NCBI GenBank assembly: GCA_963576565.1
Contig: OY755039.1
Location: 130,465,140 to 130,529,139, forward strand
Direction: 5' to 3'
Origin: Aspidapion aeneum
Lineage: Eukaryota; Arthropoda; Insecta; Coleoptera; Brentidae
DNA: 64,000 nucleotides
In this document: one piece after another, positions 55,469 to 64,000 of the stretch
Layout: every line of letters begins with the position of its first letter
Numbering within the stretch: position 1 is the stretch's first letter
Position numbers and translations under genes: made by a program
Notes under the pieces: model-generated
Databases searched by the model: none
Told to the model about the DNA's origin: nothing
The model's input: the letters and a program-made list of their open reading frames with translations, nothing else

Positions 55469-57134
55469 CAGGGTGTCCCAAATTGGGCACTTTTAGGGGG
55501 TTTAAGGTACTTCTAGGGGAGACAGAGAAAAACTGACCACGCATTGCGAGGCTCAAATTTCAAGAGAAGACTTATAGTGAAAACGGCATTTTGAAATATC
55601 GTCTTATCTTTGAGCTACGGGGGCTTTTTGAAAAGTCTGCATTTTGGAAGGGGATCTATAACTTCGTTATTAGTGGAAATTTTGATTTAGAGTAAATTGC
55701 AATTTTATAGACTTTGTCACGAGGAATTCACCCACCAAATTAAATTTTAACTGTCACTTTTAGTTTTTGAGATATGACATAAAGTTGCATTTTTTCTTAT
55801 GGAATGGACTATATTTTAATTAATTTTCAAATTCGTCATTGAATTCTTTTCAAAATGATGTATCATATGTCATAGTTTGATTGAGCGGTTTAGGAGATAT
55901 TTAGCTTTTTCACTTATTTCTAGTGCGCTTTGATTTCCTGCTGAGGCAGGTCAAGGCACTCCAGTATTTTTATTATTTTACACAGTCAAAAATATGGTAA
56001 GCCTGGTGGAAAAATTATAATTTAGCTGACGGCCCTCAAAGCCTAGTTATAAAAAGAAACAAAAATTACAGACTCAATAGAAATTCGATATTATTAAAAA
56101 TTATCAATAATCATTACGTCATAGATCAACAGAAAAAATAACCAACTTACTACATAACTATAGTAACTTAAGCTAATACTAATTAACCTTGATAAATACT
56201 AATTTATATATCATATTCATACTATTTTACAACATATGTTCAAAATGCCTATCTCCTCTAAGGAGGGATCCTTATATATTTTGGCCCGCGGTTTTGAAAA
56301 AGACCCATACTGAACAAGGTTCCGTTTCAACTTTGGAAATATATCCGTATAAGGTTGTCTTCGTTCGGAATACCTTTGAAGATATAAGTTTCCAGCGTCC
56401 TGTCTATTATCATTACTTTCCCAGTAACATTTTAACATGTCATACTTTTCATCGTTTTGATACATATTTCAAAATAAAATTAAAAACGCTTTTGTGCAAA
56501 ATAATTTCATATCAAAGCGTAATGTCAAATTGTTTAAACAATTGAAAAATAATGACAAAACGCCAAGACGTAAGGCCAACTTGATTTGCATAGTATAAGA
56601 CAACAAAACTATAGGGGCATTGAAGTAGGATTTGAGCGCAAGGCTTTCATGTCAATGGCGCATGACGTCATTCAACGCACACTAGATAAAAATAAAAAAC
56701 TTGAATTATCTCCGAAACCGCTCAATCAACCTATGACATATGATACATTATTTTGAAAAGAATTCAATGACGAATTCGAAAATTAATTAAAATATAGGCC
56801 ATTCCATAAGAAAAAATGCAACTTTATGTCATATCTCAAAAAGTAAATGTGACAGTTGAAATTTAATTTGGTGGGTGAATTCCTCGTGACAAAGTCTATA
56901 AAATTGCAATTTACTCTAAATTAAAATTTCTACTAATAACGAAGTAATAGACCCTCTTCCAAAATGCAGACTTTTCAAAAAGCCCCCGTAGCTCAAAGAC
57001 GAGACGATATTTCAAAATGCGGTTTTCATAAGTCTTCTCTTGAAATTTGAGCCTCGCAATGCGTGGTCAGTTTTTCTCTGTCTCTCCTAGAAGTACCTTA
57101 AACCCCCTAAAAGTGCCCAATTTGGGACACCCTG
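55469..57134 (-). mobile_element. Mariner-like element with ~470-bp TIRs
   Basis: CAGGGTGTCCCAAATTGGGC is inverted exactly at both ends and flanked by TA. The arms stay aligned for about 460 bp (GGTACTTCTAG, AAGTCTGCATTTTGGAAG, GGAATTCACCCACCAAATTA, TGATGTATCATATGTCATAG). The loop (about 55,930-56,680) carries a helix-turn-helix remnant. Long arms, TA duplication and that domain suggest a relative of the autonomous source of the CAGGGTG MITEs. Confidence 0.82.
56217..56465 (-). pseudogene. DUF4817-type helix-turn-helix remnant
   Basis: The 82-codon minus ORF begins MYQNDEKYDMLKCYWESNDN, then AGNLYLQRYSERRQPYTDIF, then LKRNLVQYGSFSKPRAKIYK. This pattern (short N-terminal acidic-aromatic start, YxxRYxxRRxP, FxxLxxNLxxxGSFxKPR) fits the DUF4817 helix-turn-helix found at the N-terminus of many arthropod transposase-like proteins, where it would bind element ends. 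The DDE catalytic part is missing after the stop. It lies in the loop between two 470-bp inverted arms with TA flanks. The overlapping 118-codon plus ORF is its antisense shadow. I am fairly sure of the domain; its link to the element is inferred from position. Confidence 0.7.
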
Positions 57135-57264
57135 TACTAGAAAACAGTACGAAAATTGCCTTAGTTTTCAAAAAATTCAGAAAATATTAGTTGTTCCGTT
57201 GTTCATATCAGATCTAACTTTTGTTTACAAAAATCAGCTGGACCACCAGTGACGTGGAAAATTC

Positions 57265-57390
<126 letters not shown>

Positions 57391-57527
57391 ATCCGACCAC
57401 CGGTCTATTCTATCCACCGTGTTTTGTGCCTGGCACAGGCCATGAGTTAGTCATATTACTCGCATTGTTTTTGTGAGTGGAGCATGGATGTTTTTATTTA
57501 GTCCCTTTACAATACATTTAAATTACT

Positions 57528-57700
57528 TCAGCAGGATTTTTTGGTAAATTTTGAGTCGATTTATGGCAGACTTCAGGAGGGTTCTGATTCTGGTCAATAA
57601 ATACTAAGACTTCAGCATCCCAGTGATGCTCAAACGATCGATACACGGCCTTGTCGAGTGGTTGCAGCTCGTGTGTCGTATTTGATGGCAAACACTACAA
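57528..57700 (-). pseudogene. pogo/Tigger transposase DDE fragment
   Basis: The minus strand reads CLPSNTTHELQPLDKAVYRS then FEHHWDAEVLVFIDQNQNPP, ending at a stop (57,528-57,530). The LPxNTTHxLQPLDxxV block is the signature near the end of the DDE_1 domain of pogo/Tigger (CENP-B-like) transposases. Upstream the sequence stays related, but frames are broken (a HYATTSKLCV-like stretch near 57,720). No pogo TIR is beside it, and the pogo MITE at 31,455 is far away. Dead fragment. Confidence 0.75.
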
Positions 57701-58059
57701 CTAACTTTTTTCTCAATCAAACACAGAGTTTCGAGGTTGTTGCATAGTGTTCAACACTCTCGTAGATAAATGGTTTCCTATACAGTTTAATTAAAAGTTG
57801 CTTTGAAAACGGCTTAAGTGAATAATAATATTGTGTCGCTTTCAGGAAAGCCATTTTCATAAACATGAAGCATTAATCGAGCAATGTTTTCCGGAATAAT
57901 GTTTTCCGGGTTATCAGGCTTTAATTTCAGTGCGTTTACATAAACTGGCTTATAAAATTATTTTCCGGACTGCCAAATAAGTTAACCCGCGATTGGTCAC
58001 ATATGGTCTGTGAGACCAAAACCAATACTTGTCCATCATTCATTGTATTTATTTTAATT

Positions 58060-60361
58060 TGGAGGGCATCAAATAGTTCAGGCCCTACGGGGTCCGATAC
58101 TGCGTTTAATGATAGAAGCAACACACTTGGTATAGATAGACATAAGACTCGCCCGAACATTTTACGAAAGGGAACCACTCCCTAACTCTGGCAGGGGTTG
58201 GTTCCTCCCCTCCCTTAAACGTGCTTTTTGACGGTTTTTTGCTAATAACTCAATAACGGTCAACCTTTTTAAAAAAAAACTAAAGATCATTTTGCAAACG
58301 GATAAAATTTCCTTTTTAACCATGTACCTTAGTACACTTGGTTTGTGCACGTTCCATAGACCTACGAAAAAGGGGACAAGGTTTAAAATATGTTTTTTTA
58401 ATTTTTCTTGTGCCATTTTGTGGCAAAAACGTATTATAGTTCAAAAACGCATTGTATACAGTTAAATATTTAATAATTTAGACATAATTTTTTCAAGTAA
58501 AAGTAAAGTAAAATAAAATAAATGTAACTCATTAAAAATATTTTTGATTAGTATTAACTTAAAACTTAATTTTTTGAGTTGAATTCATTTAAATTGGGGG
58601 ACGACTCTCGCCCCCTCAAAAGTGATCTTTTACAGTATTTTTCTAATTATTTGCAAACTTTTAATTTGGCCAAAAACAACTAAGCGATAGTTATTGAGGC
58701 TGACCAAAAGTCCTATCTAACGATGTATAATACGCCCCCCTTACATCAGTGGTGCACCTTTTACAGCCATATAAATAAATGAGAGGTGTGCAAAAACACA
58801 ATACTTTTTTTATTTTCCTTGAAATTTAATTGTTCTACATGTCTGGTTTTAAAACTTATTTTCAAAGCTGAAGAAATTTCCTTTCCAACGATGTATATCA
58901 CTCGCCCGTCAAGGCAGCGGTAGATCTAGCATAGACGCACAAAATTTGGTATACACTTGAATCTTCATTTAAGACAACCATGTTGAAACAATACTAATAC
59001 ACACACTGCGTTCAATGAGAGAAGCAACACACTTGGTATGAATATACAGTATACACCTTCGAAAATATAACCCGGGAAAACCATCCGCCCACTCTCGAAA
59101 TTTTTTATTAATAATCAACTTTTTAAAAACTCTTCTACATATAATTTTTGGAGCACATAAAATTTTCTATCCAAAAATGTTTGTGCCACCTCCTGGAAGC
59201 AGCGGCGCACGTTCCATAGGCGTACGAAAGAAGGGGTACATTTTTAAAATGTAATTTTTTGTATTTTCTTATGCTACGTTTATCCAAGTTATTTTTAGTT
59301 AAAAAAAAATTATAATATACTTTATTGTAGATAATAAAATTCCCTTTTCAACATGGTATAACTTAGTAAAGTTAGACTAATAACAAGCTCTCCAGCGGCG
59401 GCCGTTAATTGAAGTAATTAAAAAAATACCTATGTTTTTTCCAAGATTTATTTAATTTTTTTAAATACTAATATCTACAGAAAACCATGTATTATATTTT
59501 GGTATACTCAATAAAATTTCCTTCACAATGACCTATAACATGATTAAATCGGTTTTATAAATAAAACTTCAGGGGCATCCGTAAATTAAATTAATTTTGA
59601 AAAAACAGAAAATAAACCATTTTTGTTACAGGTTTTATCTAATTTTCTCAAAAACTAAGCTTAACATGAAAAAACTTGTTTTACACTTTTTTGTAGACAG
59701 GGAAATTTCCTTTTTAAAAATGTGAAACTCGGTGGGGTTTGACTTATAGCAAACTCTCCAGCGACGTCCGTTAATGGGGGTGATTTCAACAAGAAATTAT
59801 TTAAGATCAATCCAAACTAATCAATGTTGTGTCTTATAAAGCACAAAAGGTCGAAAGTACAAAAGGTCGAAAGTACAAAAGATCAAAAACCAAAAGGTCG
59901 AAAGTTCAAAAGGTCGAAAGTACAAAAGATCAAAAGTACGGCCGCGGGTCCACATCGACTGGACAGGTCAATTCGACTTGATACGATAAATTTGTATTTT
60001 TAATATTTTGTTTTGTCGATTTTTTTTCGACCTTTTGTACTTTCGACCTTTTATGGCTTCGGCGGCGGGCCCGATAATAAAATGTCCTTTTAAACAGTGT
60101 GTCACAAAATGCGACCCATAGTAAAAAATAACCAAAAACACCTGTGTCAAAGTTACTACTGTTACTTTCTGCACAAAAATATTGCTTAGGGGGGGCCATA
60201 GCCCCTATGCCCCCTTCCCTTATAACCACCGGTATTTTTTTGCTTTAAAGAACTTATTTAGATAAATCAATCTAATCAAAAAACGGTTTATTTTAATTTG
60301 GAAACATTTTATTTTAGTAGGTATAAATTACGAACCTTTTTGAAGTATTTATCATAACATT
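58060..60361. repeat. R repeat, copy 2, with related upstream subunits
   Basis: 59,300-60,361 matches copy 1 (10,320 to 12,114) in direct orientation with one subunit missing and no MITE at 60,320. 58,060-59,280 holds more distant subunits: AGAAGCAACACACTTGGTAT recurs at about 58,112 and 59,018, and CGTTCCATAGRCSTACGAAA recurs at 58,350 and 59,209. Non-coding. Confidence 0.65.
59838..59940 (+). repeat. 16-bp minisatellite in R copy 2
   Basis: About six copies of ACAAAAGGTCGAAAGT, shorter than the array at 11,060-11,222. Confidence 0.8.
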
Positions 60362-63300
60362 AGTAGATAACGTAGGGGGATTCCGGCGCATTTTTACATG
60401 TAAATCTATATAAGAAAAAAAGCTGGTAATTTTTCGTCGTGTCGCAGAATAGTGCGTAAGAGACAGTAATTTTTATATGACACATCTTGTGCTAGTTAAT
60501 CTAACCTTTTAAAGGTTTTGACTTGACAACTTACCTGTTTATTTGTTAATTGACGATTCGTACAATTATTGAACTGTCCTGCTACTCACCATCTTGCGCT
60601 TGCGGAAATTAAACCCAAACAGTAGGCCAAATGAAACTAATGTCAATTTAGTCGTATTATTTAAAGCTCGCCATATTAGCCACTTACAGATTAGTTTTTT
60701 AGAAATTATGTTATACCTTGTTTCTTTTTAATTTTTAGAACTATTTAGTTCTGCCATATTAGCTAGTTAAAAATTAGAATTTTGTTTTATTTTACAATTT
60801 ATATTAGGTAAACATATATATAGCTTGTGTACGTTCCAATATTTAGTACTAGGTACTTGGAACAGGCTAATAGTAATTACACCAGAATTCTGTTTTATTT
60901 GTCTATTAGAAAAAAGTATTACATAGGAATACAATTAATCATAATTCAATACGGTACATATAAGTAGACTTACAAGTTCTATTTAACGTATTATAGTAGG
61001 TATATCTAATAACATTACAATTAGTACTTATACCTATTATTAAAAAGGTTTATATATTTATTTCAATATTAAAGTATATAAGGCTTTACCCTACACCTAC
61101 CTATGCTAACCACATACGTTTTAGGCAAAAAGAAAATTAAATTAAGGTTAAGGATTAAAATTAGCTGCTTATAATTTATGGCTAAAAATATTTAACCAAT
61201 CACAATATAAACTCACACAACATTATTAAACTTACATTAAAACTAATTTATTACTTAATACTATAGTGTCCCCACGGTAAAGTTTCATAAGACTCCTTTG
61301 AAATGCATCTTTTGTCATCCTGAGGGCTCAGTCCAATTTTTGTCTGTTTTACAGAGTATAGCCTGTGCTTTTCGGATCTTATAAGATTTTGTGTAACCAC
61401 TTTTTCTTGAAAGGTATTTAGGCAGTCGACATAGTCTTCGAATGATATTTCTGATTTTACAACATTTTGCTTTACGCCTTTAGCTTTCTTAGTTACTTTT
61501 ACAGCTTCACTTTTTATACCAGGTACTTTTGTAGCGTACATTTTCGCTCTAAGGCCAATAAAATGTGTCATTATTTGGCCATTGTTTTCATCTTTCATCA
61601 TGCCTAGAACCTTTTTATTTACCCTCGGGATGTTATGTATGTTGTTTTCAGCATAATCCGAGGTGTCAAAATAGTTGAAGCAGTCGCGCTGTATTGATTC
61701 ATAAATGTCATGATTTTTTATGTTATAAACTAAACTATCAGTATCTGTGTATGCCACAGTACAATCCTTTCCAAAAGCTGGTACCATATAGTTATAGTGA
61801 AAATCATATATCGTTGTTTTGGCAATATCCAAAATACACATCCCCACATATATCGGTTTATTAAAATATATTTCGGTTTTTTCAAGTTCTACGGCAACTA
61901 AATTTTCATTAAATATGGTTATACTTTTAAACTCTGGTCGAGCGATTAGAGCTTCGGCTCCAAATCGCCCGTCCCAGTTCTTAATTAATTTTATGTTACT
62001 GTGATATCTAATATTTTCCATGGTTTTGCCAAACACGGCATTGTTCATTAATTTTAAAAAAAATTTCTTAAACTCTTTTTTAGCATCCTGTCTTAATTGA
62101 GTATTTAAGTCAATATAGGGCTTTAGCCATGCGGATTGTTTAAAGCATAAAATTCTATGAATTTTTTCGAGTTTTATACCAAGTTTCAATGCTTGCTTTA
62201 AATTTCTATAATGAATTACATATTCCTTTTTATTATACAATGTAGCCATAAGTTTTTTATTTTTAGCTTCTTTCATGCCAGGTGGGCACTGATGCTCAGG
62301 GCATAGAGGCAAGTCAGCGAAATAGTCGTGTAATTCCACAGGAATGTGCAAGTCGACTTCCAAGATGTATCCATTACTCGAATCATCTTCAATTTTATTA
62401 ACATCAAAATCGAGCATTTCATCACTTTCTAACCAATTAAATTTTCCATAAGGCAGAAAATGACTTATGCTAAACCCGTACTGGTTATTAACATCAAAAT
62501 ACATCAAAAAAGATGTTTCTTTGGTTAAATCATAGTTGGACATATATTTATTATTGGCCTCCACATACCTTTTAGAGCATTGGCTTAACCCCCCTCTAAT
62601 GCCGCGTTCTATAAAAGTCACCATATTATAGTCGGTCAAAAGCTCTAATTTTTGTTGCGTGCAATAAAGCATACAATCCCATGTATAACCAGGAAGAGTA
62701 AAATAATTAGCAGGGTCTAAACCATACGTTTCATGACAGCTCTCTCTAAACTGTTGAAATACCTGCATCTAAAGAATTATGTCAACTTTCATGTAGAGTT
62801 CCATGTAATCTTGTAGGTTTTTACAACCAAATCTTTTCCAAGCATTCTGTGCATGGTCATAAGCATCAGGTGATATTTCTCTACTTTCGAGTGTGTTAAA
62901 GAATTGAAGTTGCTCAGGCAAAGAAGTCTTTCTTAATTTTTCCCAACTATTCATATAGTCATAGCAAAATACTCCTTTTTTAAAAATAAGTTGGTATTGT
63001 TCGTCAGACAAGTTGGGAAATTCGTTTCTTACCAGTGGATACTCCTCAAGATATGAAGCTAGCTTGTCCAAGCTACTGGCCATGAAGCGGAACGAATCAA
63101 TAAATCTAATTCTATTAAATTTTCATTGATTTTTTTCGTAAATGCTATATATTTTTCTTTATTAACTGGTAGCAAATTTATTGCTCCGTCCAAATTGGCG
63201 ATGTGCTCAATTATCAAATGTCCATCATAAGAGCTAAGGTTGTGGAATACTACAGGGACAGTATGACTATCCTGAAAGTTCAGATTACAGCTTTCATGGG

Positions 63301-64000
63301 CTGGACCACGATACTCAGATGTAAGGTGACTATGATCGCGTATTTTCTTTTCACCAGCTAAAAAGTCCTGTTCACAAATTTGACATTTTATAGCATTGTT
63401 AAAGTCAGTTTTTTGCTTTTTACTTAAAGGCTCAAGGGGTAAGTCACAGAGAAATACAGTTTCCAAGTTTTCAGCGAAATCTAGGAACTGTTTACTGAAC
63501 CATTCCATACAGTCAGGCCCCATGTAAGATTTATAAAATGATAAAGAATCATCGTAGGCACATTTTACATAATATCCTACCGAACAAGGCACATACATGA
63601 CTTTGATATTTTTGGGTTCTTTTTCCACTATTTTCTGCAACAGGAAGCAGTAAGCACTCAATATCCGAATAGATAATGAACGGTGCAAATTGTTTATTTT
63701 TAAAGTTTTTGAATTCGACAATTTTTCTTTCTTCAGTTTCAGTTCAGTTCTATCAATAATTTTGCAGTCTTTAATGTGCTGATTATATCCATCCTTGGAA
63801 TAAAAGTAATGTAGGCATCTATCACATACCCACTTTGAGACTTTCTTTTTACTTAATTGATTGCTTACTAACCTCGAAAGATTTTTTATCCATACAAAGT
63901 GGTAAGATGGTAAGGCGAGGTGAGATATGTCTTCATTCTTCAGATAATAAATATTTTGTAGCATCAACAAGTTAACATGTTTTTCAAGTTTTTTTCTAGT
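60362..64000 (-). mobile_element. Probable Maverick/Polinton, left part
   Basis: Copy 2 of the R repeat stops abruptly after CATAACATT at 60,361, while copy 1 runs on (CATAACATTAACCTC at 12,105-12,119). The new sequence starts AGTAGATAACGTAGGGGG; Polinton ends start with AG and create 6-bp duplications, so 60,362 is a fitting terminus. About 890 bp of AT-rich sequence follows (60,363-61,250, possibly part of a long TIR), then a minus-strand type-B DNA polymerase running out of the window. Integrase, ATPase, protease and capsid genes would lie beyond 64,000 and cannot be checked. Confidence 0.65.
61251..64000 (-). pseudogene. Maverick-type protein-primed DNA polymerase B, decayed and partial
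   Basis: Minus strand, entering from the right edge. In order: FVWIKNLSRLVSNQ; a CDRC...H...C zinc-finger-like stretch; the exonuclease I acid pair (DIE, 63,658-63,666), found only in a shifted frame between two compensating frameshifts; CQICEQDFLAGEKKIRDHSH...AHESCNL (HNH/zinc-like); exonuclease II FHNLSSYDGHLI; a frameshift near 63,105; exonuclease III YMKVD; a TAG stop at 62,769-62,771. Then the polymerase proper (505 codons): motif A FDVNNQYG (D92), motif B KLMNNAVFGK (240-248), motif C YTDTDSLVY (340-348), and a C-terminal LSPQDDKR block. This replicates the element by protein priming when intact. At least four lesions make it a pseudogene. An endogenised relative (adintovirus-like) cannot be excluded. 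Confidence 0.88.

Noticed and set aside
56189..56545. 118-codon plus ORF with a hydrophobic start
   Set aside because: The minus strand over the same bases encodes a recognisable DUF4817-type domain, so this is its shadow.

Overview
This is AT-rich nuclear DNA from a eukaryote, most likely an insect with a large transposon-filled genome. The coding traces (Transib, BEL/Pao, RTE-type LINE, hAT, pogo and a Maverick-type DNA polymerase B) and the many small inverted-repeat elements point that way. I found no intact host gene and no rRNA, and the only tRNA-like sequence is one degenerate copy. Every recognisable coding stretch is truncated, frameshifted or interrupted by stops. The order or species cannot be fixed from this window.

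Layout. 0-9 kb: a BEL/Pao integrase fragment at the left edge, two Transib transposase relics (1.5-2.1 and 3.3-3.9 kb), several MITEs, and a 5'-truncated LINE with reverse transcriptase (6.5-8.8 kb). 10.0-12.7 kb: a repeat with inverted ends ('R repeat') whose relative lies at 58-60.4 kb; it carries a 16-bp minisatellite and a nested hAT-type MITE. 13-19.2 kb: decayed RTE pieces interrupted by a long-inverted-repeat element (13,601-15,067) and a TSD-bounded Transib (15,231-17,435). 19.7-23 kb: tandem duplications. 23.8-26.5 kb: an inverted-repeat element holding a Helentron/HINE-like element. 28.7-38.8 kb: fold-back, pogo and hAT MITEs, an unusual GTACGTAC-rich tract, a LINE endonuclease fragment and a second TSD-bounded Transib (36,982-38,750). 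38.9-41.6 kb: a 2.67-kb near-palindrome made of ~129-bp units. 42-46.8 kb: two elements with 3-bp TSDs (PIF/Harbinger type) and a hAT with an 8-bp TSD and a broken hATC domain. 47.5-48.1 kb: a second BEL/Pao fragment. 53.1-54.1 kb: a MULE-like element with a 9-bp TSD. 55.0-57.4 kb: a mariner-like element carrying a DUF4817-type helix-turn-helix remnant, beside matching inverted arms. 57.5 kb: a pogo transposase fragment. 60.36 kb to the end: the left part of a probable Maverick/Polinton with a decayed polB gene.

How it fits together. The window is a record of nested transposition. Several insertions can be dated relative to each other because a second copy shows the unfilled site (11,724 and 32,144) or because perfect TSDs remain (15,231; 31,810; 36,982; 44,213; 45,756; 49,075; 53,099). 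The most interesting signals are the RAG1-related Transib elements, whose ends have the heptamer plus 23-bp geometry of V(D)J signals, the fold-back palindrome at 38.9-41.6 kb, the inferred Maverick integration junction at 60,361/60,362, and the GTACGTAC tract at 34.2-35.0 kb. Family assignments rest on motifs read by eye; no database search was run.
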